Assembly (NCBI GenBank): GCA_902779285.1
Contig: CACZAZ010000005.1
Location: 1 to 55,060, forward strand
Reading direction: 5' to 3'
Source: an uncultured Ruminococcus sp.
GTDB taxonomy: Bacteria > Bacillota > Clostridia > Oscillospirales > CAG-272
DNA: 55,060 bases
A program made the translations under genes and the position numbers. Of this stretch, positions 25,434 through 34,351 are shown in pieces. Position 1 is the first letter of the stretch, and every line of letters starts with the position of its first letter. The notes beneath the pieces were generated by a model. It did no database searches, was not told the origin of the DNA, and saw only the letters and a program-made list of their open reading frames with translations.

Positions 25434-26402
25434 ATGAAACTCGGCGTTCTGACCAACCTGTTCGGCAAAATGTCGCTTGAGGAGGCGCTCACCAAGTTCG
25501 AGGCGCTCGGCATCGAGGCGGCGGAGATCGGCTGCGGCGGCTATCCCGGCAAGGCGCATTGCGATCCGAAAGTGCTGCTGAACGACCAAAAGGCGCTCGA
25601 CGAGTTCAAGGCGACGCTCGCCCGTCACCATATCGAACTCTCCAACCTGTCGGCGCACGGCAACCCCGTCCACCCCGACAAGAAGATCGCGAAGGCGTTC
25701 CACGACGACTTCATCGACGCGGTCCTGCTCGCGGAAAAACTCGGCGTCGACACCGTCGTTACCTTCTCGGGCTGCCCCGGCGGTTCCCCCGAAGACAAGA
25801 CCCCGAACTGGGCGACCTGCGCCTGGCCGGAGGATTTCCGCGCAGTTCTCAAATATCAGTGGGACGAGGTGCTGATCCCCTACTGGAAGAAGACCGCCGA
25901 GTTCGCGAGAAACCACGGCGTCACCAAGATCGCGTTCGAAATGCACCCCGGCTTCTGCGTCTACAACCCCGAGACCATGCTCCGCATCCGCGAGGCGGTC
26001 GGCGAGACGCTGGGCGCGAACTTCGATCCCTCTCACCTGATCTGGCAGGGCATCGATCCCGTCGCCGCGATCAAGGCGCTCGAGGGCGCGATCTACCACT
26101 TCCACGCCAAGGATACCAAACTGGACAAGTACAACGTCGCGAAGTTCGGCGTGCTGGATACCAAACGCTACCAGGACGAGGCGCACCGTTCGTGGATTTT
26201 CCGTTCGGTCGGCTACGGCAACGGACTGGACTACTGGCGCGACATCATCTCGGCGCTCCGGCTGGTCGGCTACGACAAGGTGATGAGCATCGAGCACGAA
26301 GACAGCTTGATGACCCCCGAAGAGGGGCTGCGCCACGCGGTGGAGTTCCTGAAGCAGTCGATCATCAAGGAGCCGAAGCCCGGTTCGATCAGCTGGGCTT
26401 GA
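25434..26402 (+). CDS. Sugar phosphate isomerase/epimerase (xylose-isomerase-like TIM barrel)
   Basis: A 322-residue AP-endonuclease-2/xylose-isomerase-like barrel. Metal-ligand candidates are spaced as in the family: Glu in AAEIGCGGYPGK, His in NLSAHGNPVHP, Glu and His in IAFEMHPGFCVY, Asp and His in GANFDPSHLIWQG, His and Asp in IYHFHAKDTKL, and Glu in VMSIEHEDSLM. Such enzymes isomerise or epimerise sugars and inositols. The ATG at 25434 has AAGGAG 9 nt upstream, and the frame before it crosses the promoter. It is monocistronic with a terminator downstream. The exact substrate is unknown. Confidence 0.9.
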   Translation: MKLGVLTNLFGKMSLEEALTKFEALGIEAAEIGCGGYPGKAHCDPKVLLNDQKALDEFKATLARHHIELSNLSAHGNPVHPDKKIAKAFHDDFIDAVLLAEKLGVDTVVTFSGCPGGSPEDKTPNWATCAWPEDFRAVLKYQWDEVLIPYWKKTAEFARNHGVTKIAFEMHPGFCVYNPETMLRIREAVGETLGANFDPSHLIWQGIDPVAAIKALEGAIYHFHAKDTKLDKYNVAKFGVLDTKRYQDEAHRSWIFRSVGYGNGLDYWRDIISALRLVGYDKVMSIEHEDSLMTPEEGLRHAVEFLKQSIIKEPKPGSISWA

Positions 26403-26515
26403 GGACGATGCGCGGATGCACGCACAGACCGAAAAACGAAGAGATGAATTATATTGTCCGTTAAAGCGTTTCGCTCTGTTCGTAATCCTTACGTTGGTAA
26501 ACGCTGATTAAGGTT

Positions 26516-26550
26516 GAAACCCGTTCGCGATCCGCGAACGGGTTTCTTCA
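26516..26550 (+). terminator. Terminator-like hairpin after the isomerase gene
   Basis: GAAACCCGTTCGCG pairs with its complement around ATC; the trailing T tract is short. It lies ~115 nt after the stop codon. The bases between (26403-26515) contain only short palindromes such as AGCG-TTT-CGCT and CGTAA-TCC-TTACG. Confidence 0.7.
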
Positions 26551-26571
26551 TTGGATTATAATTCGTTTTTC

Positions 26572-26630
26572 TATCCCCGCTCTCACCCTCTCGGAGTATG
26601 TAAATACACCTTCGGGGTGAGAGCGGGGAT
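26572..26630. repeat. Dispersed palindromic repeat, copy 1
   Basis: The ends ATCCCCGCTCTCACC and GGTGAGAGCGGGGAT pair; the centre reads CTCTCGGAGTAT...ACACCTTCGG. A diverged second copy lies at 41787-41845. The rest of the gap to 26786 holds no gene that I can support. Confidence 0.7.
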
Positions 26631-26785
26631 TCTGCACGCACCTGCGCGCACCTGACGGCAATAGCTGGCGCGGTGGGGCAAAGGACGACGCGCGGATTCT
26701 GCCTCCGTCCGCCGCGGCAGCATTGGCCGGCGCGGTTAGTAGAGAACGGTTCCAATCGAGGGGGGCAGTCGCGAAAGACCGCCTC

Positions 26786-26814
26786 TTGATTTTGAAAGAA
26801 AAATATTGTATAAT
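26786..26814 (+). promoter_or_regulatory. Promoter of the large lipoprotein gene
   Basis: TTGATT, 17-bp spacer, TATAAT, 32 nt before the start codon. Confidence 0.85.
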
Positions 26815-26846
26815 GGGAGCGAAATTACAATAAAGAGGAAAAACCG

Positions 26847-29800
26847 ATGAGAAAAGTTCGCATTTTCGCTTACTTTCTTTTGGTCCTGTGCATCGCGTTG
26901 GTATTCGCTTCGTGCGAGCTGGATATGACGCCTGCGCCATCATCCGACGGCACGTCGGCGGAAAGCGTCCGTGAGACGACGGGAACCGACGCGGAAACGA
27001 CCGCCGGGGGGACGACCGCCGCGCAAACGACTGCGGGGGAGACGACCGAGCCGCTTACGGAGTCCGACGGGGCGGAGATCGTGAAAGCGCCGGATTTCGT
27101 TATAGAAGGTACGACTCTGTCCGCCGCCGTGTCGAATGCGACCGAGACGTTTTCTTTCATCAATCGCGTCACGGTCAGCCCGAAGGCGACCTGGCAGATC
27201 AGTACCGATCTGCAGGGGAAAGAAGTGATCCCGACCAAAACCGTTCCGTTGAACGTGGGGGATAACGTCTTCTATATCCTCGTCACTTCCGGCGACGGAG
27301 AGGGGCTTTCGCTCTATACCGCGACGATCCGGCGCAAACCGATGTATACCGTTACCTATGATCTCGCCGGCGGGACCGGCGCCTATACCCCTCAACAAGT
27401 GGAGGAGGGTACGGTGATCACCCCGGAGGACCCGACCCGCGCGTGCTATGAGTTCGCCGGATGGGACGCCGATCTGACCGCGCCGGTCACGGAGAATATG
27501 ACCGTTACGGCGAAGTGGACGCTCGTCGGTCATACCTGGATGGACGAATATACGGTCGACGTTCCGGCGGGCTGCACGCCCGGATCAAAATCCTACCATT
27601 GTTCGGTTTGCAACGAGATAGATCCCGCGTCTGTCGTCGAGATTCCGGCGAAACACACGTGGGACGAAGGCTATGTCGCCGTCCCGGCGACTTGTACGCG
27701 CACCGGGTTGAGATCCTTTATCTGTATCGAGTGCGGCAAAAAAAGGACCGAAACGATCGAGATGACGGAACACCGTTGGAATACGGAGTACACGGTCGAC
27801 GTTCCCGCGGGTCATACGACTCCGGGATCCAAGTCCGTTCATTGCCTGGACTGCGACGCGCAGAAACCCGATTCGTCGGTGGCGATCCCGGCTGAAGGGC
27901 ATACGCCGGGGGCGAATTACGTGATCGTTTTGAAACCGACCTGCGTGACCGAGGGAGAGGAATCTCTGTACTGCGTCAAGTGCGGAGAGATGATCGCGGG
28001 TTCCACAAGGTCGATCCCGGTCGATCCCGACGCGCACTTTTTGGATGAGGGAGGGGTCGTCGTGGAGCCGACCCTGCTTGATCCCGTCGGCAGCAGGACC
28101 GGGACCTGCCTATACTGCGATCAGCCGATCAACGTCGTTCTCAACTGGGAACTCGATCCGTACAGTTCGGTAGACAAGACCGGGAAATACGCCGAAGGCA
28201 ACGATTTTTATATGCGCAAGAGCGCCGGAGATATCCGCGGCGAAAAGTCCTTTGCGCCGACAGCGGAGGATCCCGACGGCAACGACTTGTGGTTCGAGTA
28301 CTCGCTGCTTTATAACTCGACGCTCTACAACCACGACTATCCGAACTCTCTGTCCGAGATCCGTTTGTTCGGTTTCCGTGATTCCTCCAACCTGTCGAAC
28401 TACAGAGGTTTCTACTATCTGTATCTGCGCGACAACAACGACGGTTTCAGGACCTCGTACGATTGCCCCTACAGAGGGCATATCGACTATTCGACCTATG
28501 ATACGACCGCTTCTCCCGGGCAGAACTGCGCGCACGATCTCTCCGCTCTCGGCAACACGCTGAACGGACGGCCGATCGGCAGATACATTTCCGGTTGGGC
28601 GTCACCCGTCAAACGCGACGACTCCCCGTACTTATGGGACGCCGAATACCAGACCCTGAACGGCTGGCACCGTCTCGGCTTCCGGTATCATCAGGAAGCG
28701 GCGATCAACGAGGGGACGGTCGTTTACTCCGGCTACACCGAACTCTATATCGACGGCGTTCTGTGCTGGAGGGTCGACTCCAACTTCAAGCCGGGTCACA
28801 AGGACAGTCTCGTGACCAAGAACCTGCTCCTCTGGACCGCCCAGATCGATCCGGAAGATCCGGATAAGCTGATCTACACCGACCGCGATTCCGTGCTGGT
28901 CGGGATGCGGGTCGACAACGCCGGCAGATCCTCCAACGAAGTGCTGATCGCGGTCGACGACGTCAAATGGACCTGCGGCGACGGCTTTGCCGTTCCGGTC
29001 AAGCGCGTTGAGAATCCGAAGCCCGTTCCCACCACTCTGAAAGAGGGCGTCGACGACGTTATCGCGATGTACTATGCGAAACCCGGCTGCGTCCACGAGG
29101 AGGGGGACGAGTGGATCGTCGTCAAAGAGGCAAAGTCTCTGCTTGAGGACGGTATCCGAGCAAAGTTCTGCGTGAAGTGCGGCGAACGGATGGAAACCGC
29201 GACTGCCGAGTACGAGCCGCAGATTGTGGTGTTCACGGATACCGACGAAAAGTTCAGAACAGACGAATTCAGTTTGGCTGATGCTCGCGGCGACAAGCAC
29301 TTCTACCCGACCGATGAAAATCCAGAGGGCAACGATCTGTACGTTGAGTTCTCGATCCTCTGGAACGAAACGATCCTGAACTTTGACGCATCCCGAAATC
29401 CCTACATGGTCGGACGTTTTTACAACGGAAAACCGTTCTATTACCTCTCTCCCGTTTCCGGTATGTCCTACAGCGATGCTCAATTTTCAGGCGCGTTCGA
29501 GTGGATGGGTAACTTCGCGACGCCGATCTCCGACTCCGAAGTGACCACTCCTGCGACGATGTGCGGCGGGAACCCGAACTACTCCGACTATCCGAACATC
29601 GCGGGTACCGACGAGGCGCACCCCGAGTGGGGCTGGCACCGCTTCGGCATTCGGTATCATCTGGAACTGCTCGACGGCAAAACGGGTGAGAATCTGAAAG
29701 ACTACGTCGGAATCGTCACCGCTTACGTCGACGGCACCGCGATCTTTAAACTGTCGACCGGCACCGACGGTATGCAGAACTGGGAATCCATGCTGTTCAA

Positions 29801-30053
29801 AGCCGAATCCGACGGTGAGGGCGGCGTCGTTTACAGCGACGCCGGGGACATCGTCGTCCCGTTCTTTATGAACCAGTCGAAAACGAAGGCGGACACGACC
29901 GCTTACCTCGCATTCTCCGACGTGTACGTAACCTGCGGCACGGACTTCGTGATGAAGGTTGAGAAGGTTGCCAACCCCACCGCCGCGACCCTCGAAGTGG
30001 AGGGCGGCGTCGAGGTCACCTCGACCGTCTGGTTTAAGCTCGCTACGAACTGA
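26847..30053 (+). CDS. Large surface lipoprotein with duplicated C-terminal module
   Basis: A 1068-residue exported lipoprotein. The signal peptide ends in a lipobox (LVFASC, Cys23), followed by a Thr/Ala/Glu-rich tether to ~70. Then come a cadherin-like/beta-sandwich segment (DNVFYILVTSGDGEGLSLYT), an InlB/Listeria-type repeat (YTVTYDLAGGTGAYTPQQ to NMTVTAKWT), and from ~228 to ~420 four to five CxxC-bearing repeats (HTWDEGYVAVPATC, FICIECGKK). Two copies of a ~250-residue module start near residues 445 and 805; shared marks are DGNDLWFEYSLLYN / EGNDLYVEFSILWN and GWHRLGFRYH / GWHRFGIRYH. I do not recognise this module; it looks like a lectin-type sandwich. RBS is GAGG. It probably binds a surface or glycan partner outside the cell. 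Confidence 0.85.
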   Translation: MRKVRIFAYFLLVLCIALVFASCELDMTPAPSSDGTSAESVRETTGTDAETTAGGTTAAQTTAGETTEPLTESDGAEIVKAPDFVIEGTTLSAAVSNATETFSFINRVTVSPKATWQISTDLQGKEVIPTKTVPLNVGDNVFYILVTSGDGEGLSLYTATIRRKPMYTVTYDLAGGTGAYTPQQVEEGTVITPEDPTRACYEFAGWDADLTAPVTENMTVTAKWTLVGHTWMDEYTVDVPAGCTPGSKSYHCSVCNEIDPASVVEIPAKHTWDEGYVAVPATCTRTGLRSFICIECGKKRTETIEMTEHRWNTEYTVDVPAGHTTPGSKSVHCLDCDAQKPDSSVAIPAEGHTPGANYVIVLKPTCVTEGEESLYCVKCGEMIAGSTRSIPVDPDAHFLDEGGVVVEPTLLDPVGSRTGTCLYCDQPINVVLNWELDPYSSVDKTGKYAEGNDFYMRKSAGDIRGEKSFAPTAEDPDGNDLWFEYSLLYNSTLYNHDYPNSLSEIRLFGFRDSSNLSNYRGFYYLYLRDNNDGFRTSYDCPYRGHIDYSTYDTTASPGQNCAHDLSALGNTLNGRPIGRYISGWASPVKRDDSPYLWDAEYQTLNGWHRLGFRYHQEAAINEGTVVYSGYTELYIDGVLCWRVDSNFKPGHKDSLVTKNLLLWTAQIDPEDPDKLIYTDRDSVLVGMRVDNAGRSSNEVLIAVDDVKWTCGDGFAVPVKRVENPKPVPTTLKEGVDDVIAMYYAKPGCVHEEGDEWIVVKEAKSLLEDGIRAKFCVKCGERMETATAEYEPQIVVFTDTDEKFRTDEFSLADARGDKHFYPTDENPEGNDLYVEFSILWNETILNFDASRNPYMVGRFYNGKPFYYLSPVSGMSYSDAQFSGAFEWMGNFATPISDSEVTTPATMCGGNPNYSDYPNIAGTDEAHPEWGWHRFGIRYHLELLDGKTGENLKDYVGIVTAYVDGTAIFKLSTGTDGMQNWESMLFKAESDGEGGVVYSDAGDIVVPFFMNQSKTKADTTAYLAFSDVYVTCGTDFVMKVEKVANPTAATLEVEGGVEVTSTVWFKLATN

Positions 30054-30120
30054 TGAGCACTCTTCGAAACATAAGACAGACAGCATTTTTTAGCTTCATT
30101 TCCTTACGGCGTTTACCTGA

Positions 30121-30165
30121 AACCAAAAACTTCCCCGGAAATTCCGGGGAAGTTTTTGGTTTATA
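30121..30165. terminator. Bidirectional terminator between the lipoprotein gene and the ACT gene
   Basis: A near-perfect 20-bp stem (30121-30140 with 30141-30161) has an A-run on one side and a T-run on the other, so it works for both convergent transcripts. Confidence 0.9.
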
Positions 30166-30182
30166 AGAGACGATTGCGGAGA

Positions 30183-30614
30183 TCAAAGATTGGCGATATC
30201 CTCTTCCGAGACCAGTTTCACGCCTTTGGAGGCGAGGATCTCGGCGGCTTTGTCGTTGTCCGCGACGCGGAGGACGACGTAGGCGTTGTGTCCGCGGCTG
30301 GTTAAAAAGGCGTACATATACTCGATGTTGACGCCGTTCTCGGAGAGAACGTGCATCACGTCGTTGAGCGCACCCGGACGGTCGGAGACCGCGACCGCGA
30401 CGACCTCGGTGATCGAAACGACGCAGCCGATCTCGCGCACCGCCTGTTTGGTCTTTTCGGCGTCGCTGACGATCAGGCGGAGGATGCCGAAGTCCTGGGT
30501 GTCCGCGATCGACATGGCGCGGATGTCCACGCCGGCTGCGCCGATCGCGTCGGTGATCGAGACGAGAGTGCCCGGTTTGTTTTCGACGAAGATGGAGACC
30601 TGTTTGATAGCCAT
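30183..30614 (-). CDS. Tandem ACT-domain protein (aromatic amino acid sensor)
   Basis: A 143-residue protein made of two ACT domains and nothing else: MAIKQVSIFVENKPGTLVSI opens the first and EVVAVAVSDRPGALNDVMHV opens the second. Stand-alone double-ACT proteins of this type commonly follow iorAB and paaK genes in Clostridia and archaea and are thought to bind amino acids. The ATG at 30614 has GAGG upstream. It is the last gene of the operon, 35 nt after paaK1, and ends at a bidirectional terminator. Ligand identity is inferred from context. Confidence 0.9.
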   Translation of the reverse strand: MAIKQVSIFVENKPGTLVSITDAIGAAGVDIRAMSIADTQDFGILRLIVSDAEKTKQAVREIGCVVSITEVVAVAVSDRPGALNDVMHVLSENGVNIEYMYAFLTSRGHNAYVVLRVADNDKAAEILASKGVKLVSEEDIANL

Positions 30615-30649
30615 ACTGTGTTCCTCTCTTTCTTTTCGGTCGTTTTCGG

Positions 30650-31963
30650 TCAATGGAGTTTTCTGTGGTCGATGACGCGCTTGGCTTTGCCGGTCGAACG
30701 CTCGATCGAGCCGGGGCTGACGAGGATCACCTTGACGGCGACGCCGATCAGCGACTTGATCGCTTCTGCCAAGGCGCGTTCGCGCTGCGAGATCTCCGAG
30801 ACGGTATCCGAGAAGGTCGCCTCGTTCATCTCGACCCGGACGGCGATGGTGTCAAGGTTGTTGACCCGGTCGACCTCGATCTGATAGTTCGGGGAATGCC
30901 CGGTCTTGAGCAGCACGGTCTCGATCTGGGACGGGAAGACGTTGACGCCGCGGATGATCAGCATATCGTCGGTCCTGCCCATCGGTTTCGACATCCGGAC
31001 GAAAGTTCTGCCGCAGGCGCACTTTTCGTGGGTGATTGCGCCTATATCCTTGGTGCGGTAACGCAGGATCGGGAACGCCTCCTTGGTGATGCAGGAGAAG
31101 ACGATCTCGCCCTTCTCCCCGTCCTTTACCGGAAGTCCGGTCTCGGTGTCGAGGACCTCGATGATGAAATGGTCCTCGTTGACGTGCATCCCCGCCTGGC
31201 ACTCGCACTCGTAGGCGACGCCGGGACCCATGATCTCGGTCAGCCCGTAGATATCGTACGCCTTGATGTCGAGTTTTTCTTCGATCTGGCGGCGCATTTC
31301 CTCGGTCCAGGGCTCGGCGCCGAACACGCCGCAGCGGAGCGGGAGCTTTTTCGCGTCGACGCCCATTTTCTCCATCGTCTCCGCGATATACATGGCGTAG
31401 GACGGGGTGCAGGCGATGCAGTCGGGCTCGAAGTCCTGCAGAATGGTGATCTGCCGCTCGGTGTTGCCCGAGGAGACCGGGATGATAGTCGCGCCCATGC
31501 GACGCGCGCCCTCGAAGATGCCGAGACCGCCGGTGAAGAGTCCGAAACCGTAGGAGATATGCACTTTGTCGCGCGGGGAAAGCCCGATCGCGGTGAGCTG
31601 GCGCGCGACGATGTCACCCCAGATATCGAGGTCGTTCTGCGTGTAGCCGACGACGATCTGCTTGCCGGTCGTGCCGCTCGAGGCGTGCAGCCGGGCGATC
31701 TTCTCCATCGGGACGGCGAACAGACCGAAGGGGTAGAAATCGCGAAGGTCCTGCTTGGTGGTGAAGGGGAGTTTGCGGATATCGTCGATCCCTTTGACGT
31801 CGTCGGGGGTAACGCCCGCCCGCTCCATCCGTTCACGGTAGGGGGCGACGTTCTCGTAGACCCGTTTGACCGTCGAGACCAGGCGTTCGCTCTGCCACGC
31901 GGTGATCTGATCCCGCGAGGCGGTCTCGGCTTCGGGCTGCCAGTAGCGCTTGGGGTTCTGCAT
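30650..31963 (-). CDS. paaK: Phenylacetate-CoA ligase family enzyme (copy 1)
   Basis: A 437-residue adenylate-forming ligase (aryl-acetate + CoA + ATP). The phosphate loop is LHASSGTTGKQIVVGY; YGLTEIMGPGVAYEC, the hinge-like GRTDDMLIIRGVNVFPSQIE and the C-terminal lysine region (RSTGKAKRVID) are all present. A Cys pair in EKCACGRTF may bind zinc. RBS is AAGGAG. It lies 45 nt after iorB. With IorAB it can interconvert aryl-acetyl-CoA (phenyl-, indole- or hydroxyphenylacetyl-CoA) and the free acid, possibly running toward ATP formation in aromatic amino acid fermentation; direction is inference. Confidence 0.93.
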   Translation of the reverse strand: MQNPKRYWQPEAETASRDQITAWQSERLVSTVKRVYENVAPYRERMERAGVTPDDVKGIDDIRKLPFTTKQDLRDFYPFGLFAVPMEKIARLHASSGTTGKQIVVGYTQNDLDIWGDIVARQLTAIGLSPRDKVHISYGFGLFTGGLGIFEGARRMGATIIPVSSGNTERQITILQDFEPDCIACTPSYAMYIAETMEKMGVDAKKLPLRCGVFGAEPWTEEMRRQIEEKLDIKAYDIYGLTEIMGPGVAYECECQAGMHVNEDHFIIEVLDTETGLPVKDGEKGEIVFSCITKEAFPILRYRTKDIGAITHEKCACGRTFVRMSKPMGRTDDMLIIRGVNVFPSQIETVLLKTGHSPNYQIEVDRVNNLDTIAVRVEMNEATFSDTVSEISQRERALAEAIKSLIGVAVKVILVSPGSIERSTGKAKRVIDHRKLH

Positions 31964-32008
31964 AAAGTTCTCCTTATATTTTAACTTCGGCTTGGGAAAA
32001 CGGAGGGA

Positions 32009-32587
32009 TCAGTCGAGCGCGTAGCCGAGGTCGAAGGCGCGGAGGTTGACCTCGACGAACTTGGGCTTGACCGACGACTTGATCGCGTCCTGCCACGCCT
32101 CCTTCGGGATGGCGGGGAGCGACCGGGCGAGACGGCCGAGCAAAACCACGTTGACCGCCTTCGCGGTGCCGGCTTTCTCCGCGAGCGAGAGGGCGTCGAC
32201 GGCGTCCACCGTCACGTCCTTGGATTCGAGTTCGTTCAGAACGTGGGAGGGATAGACGGCTTTGCCGACGATGACCGGCATCGGGTCGATCTCCTGCGTG
32301 TTGACGATGATCTTTCCGTTCGGGGAGAGGTATTCGGCGTAGCGGGCGGCTTCGAGTTTCTCGAACGAGAGGATGAAATCGCTCTCCCCGAGGTCGATGA
32401 TCGGTGACGCGACTCTGTCTCCGAAACGGACGTAGGTGACGACCGATCCGCCGCGCTGACTCATCCCGTGGACCTCGGAGACCTTGACGTCGTAGCCGGC
32501 GTCGACCAGGACCTTTCCGAGCAGTTTGCTGGCGAGGAGGGATCCCTGTCCCCCGACGCCGACGATCATTACGTTGACGGTTTTCAT
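32009..32587 (-). CDS. iorB: Indolepyruvate:ferredoxin oxidoreductase, subunit beta
   Basis: A 192-residue gamma-type subunit of the 2-oxoacid:ferredoxin oxidoreductase family. It starts KTVNVMIVGVGGQGSLLASK and has SEVHGMSQRGGSVVTYVRFG, both typical of IorB. The start codon overlaps the iorA stop by one base (TGATG), so translation is coupled. I use the ATG at 32587 rather than the GTG one codon earlier. Together with IorA it converts aryl-pyruvates to aryl-acetyl-CoA and CO2 with reduction of ferredoxin. Confidence 0.95.
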   Translation of the reverse strand: MKTVNVMIVGVGGQGSLLASKLLGKVLVDAGYDVKVSEVHGMSQRGGSVVTYVRFGDRVASPIIDLGESDFILSFEKLEAARYAEYLSPNGKIIVNTQEIDPMPVIVGKAVYPSHVLNELESKDVTVDAVDALSLAEKAGTAKAVNVVLLGRLARSLPAIPKEAWQDAIKSSVKPKFVEVNLRAFDLGYALD

Positions 32588-34329
32588 CACTTGACCTCCT
32601 TATCCCCGATGGCGTGGAACGGGCAGAGCCCCGCGCAGACGCCGCAGCCGGTGCAGAGCGTGTCGTTGATCACCGCGTGCCCGTCGCGGAAACTGATCGC
32701 GGGGCAGCCGAGCGAGAGACACTTCTTGCAGCTCCGGCAGAGATCGGTCTTGACTTCGAGCGGCGGGTTGGTCTTGACCCGTTTGAGCAGGACGCAGGGA
32801 CGGCGGGAGATCACGACCGACGGCTCGTTTGCCGCGAGTTCCTCCTTGATCGCCGCGTCGGTCGCCGCGAGATCGTAGGGATCGACCACGCGGACCCGGT
32901 TGATCCCCATCGCGCGGACGAGCGATTCGAGGTCGATCTTGCCGGCGGGGTCGCCGTGGATGTTGTAGCCGGTGGTCGGGTTCTCCTGATGCCCCGTCAT
33001 ACCGGTAATGGAGTTGTCGAGGATGACGATCAGCGAGTTCGACCCGTTATAGGCGATATCCGCAAGCCCGGTCATCCCGGAATGTACGAAGGTAGAGTCT
33101 CCGATGACGCAGGCGGTCTTCATCGTCCGTCCGGTCGCGGCGAGCCCGCGGTTGAAGCCGTGCAGCCCCGAGACCGACGCGCCCATACAGAGCGTGCTGT
33201 CGATCGCCGCGAGCGGCGGCTGCGCGCCGAGGGTATAGCAGCCGATGTCCCCCAGCACGGTCACGCCGTTCTTTTTCAGCGTGTAGAACATCCCGCGGTG
33301 CGGGCAGCCCGCGCACATCATCGGGGGACGGGCGGGGATCGGGTCTTCCAGAACGACGTGCGGCTTCGCCTCGATCCCGAAGGCGGCGGCGATCACCGAC
33401 TGACTGTACTCTCCGATCGGGGAGAAGATGGACTTGCCGTCGACCTTGACGCCGATATTCCGGCAATGATCCTCGATGAAGCCGTCGAGTTCCTCGATCA
33501 CGACCACGCGCTCGACCGAGGCGGCGAAGTTCTTGATGAGGTCGACGGGAAGCGGCCAGACCATACCGAGTTTCAGCACGCTGACCTGATCCCCGAGCGC
33601 TTCGCGCACGTACTGGTAGCAGGTGCCGGAGGTGATGACGCCGACGTGCTTGCCCCCTTCTTCCACACGGTTGAGGGGGGAGGTTTCTGCGAACGCGGTC
33701 AGTTTTTGCAGCCGTTCCTCCACGAAGGGATGCCGCTTTTTGGCGTTGCCCGGCATCATGATAAACTTTTCGCCCTTGCGCTCGTAGGGGATCGCCTCGG
33801 GGACGACGCGCTCTCCGGTCTCGACCACGCTCTGCGAGTGCGCGATGCGGGTGCAGAGACGGAACAGGACGGGGGTGTCGAAGGTCTCGGAGATATGGAA
33901 CGCCTCTTTTGCGAACGCGAGGCACTCCGCCGAATCCGACGGCTCGAGCATCGGGATCTTCGACGCCTTCGCGTAGTGGCGGGAGTCCTGCTCGTTCTGG
34001 CTGGAGTGCATCGCGGGATCGTCCGCGACGCAGATCACCAGCCCCCCGTTGACCCCGGTATAGGAGAGGGTGAACAGCGGGTCGGCGGCGACGTTCAGCC
34101 CGACGTGCTTCATACAGGTCACGGCTCTCACGCCCGAGAGCGACGCGCCGAAGGCGACCTCGGTCGCGACCTTCTCGTTCGGCGCCCACTCGGAGTAGAG
34201 GTCGGGGTACTCCGAGAGGAACTCGGTGATCTCGGTCGAGGGGGTGCCGGGATAACTCGCGACGACCGATACGCCGCCCTCGTAGAGCCCGCGCGCGACC
34301 GCCTCGTTTCCGATCATCAATCGTTTCAT
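32587..34329 (-). CDS. iorA: Indolepyruvate:ferredoxin oxidoreductase, subunit alpha
   Basis: A 580-residue catalytic subunit. It opens with the pyrimidine domain (SYPGTPSTEITEFLSEYPDL), then the CAGCPHRGMFYTL segment, and the thiamine diphosphate-binding motif GDSTFVHSGMTGLADI...NS. It ends with two [4Fe-4S] sites (CRSCKKCLSLGCP and CTGCGVCAGLCP). Length is typical (~600). The start has GGA upstream and lies 22 nt after paaK2. It acts in the cytoplasm, in oxidative decarboxylation of transaminated Trp, Phe and Tyr, feeding electrons to ferredoxin. Confidence 0.96.
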   Translation of the reverse strand: MKRLMIGNEAVARGLYEGGVSVVASYPGTPSTEITEFLSEYPDLYSEWAPNEKVATEVAFGASLSGVRAVTCMKHVGLNVAADPLFTLSYTGVNGGLVICVADDPAMHSSQNEQDSRHYAKASKIPMLEPSDSAECLAFAKEAFHISETFDTPVLFRLCTRIAHSQSVVETGERVVPEAIPYERKGEKFIMMPGNAKKRHPFVEERLQKLTAFAETSPLNRVEEGGKHVGVITSGTCYQYVREALGDQVSVLKLGMVWPLPVDLIKNFAASVERVVVIEELDGFIEDHCRNIGVKVDGKSIFSPIGEYSQSVIAAAFGIEAKPHVVLEDPIPARPPMMCAGCPHRGMFYTLKKNGVTVLGDIGCYTLGAQPPLAAIDSTLCMGASVSGLHGFNRGLAATGRTMKTACVIGDSTFVHSGMTGLADIAYNGSNSLIVILDNSITGMTGHQENPTTGYNIHGDPAGKIDLESLVRAMGINRVRVVDPYDLAATDAAIKEELAANEPSVVISRRPCVLLKRVKTNPPLEVKTDLCRSCKKCLSLGCPAISFRDGHAVINDTLCTGCGVCAGLCPFHAIGDKEVK

Positions 34330-34351
34330 TTTTTCGTATCCTTTCGCCCGG

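Noticed and set aside
26403-26785. Small genes in the 380-nt gap before the lipoprotein gene
   Set aside because: The open frames run through the palindromic repeat and terminator, lack ribosome sites and have biased composition.
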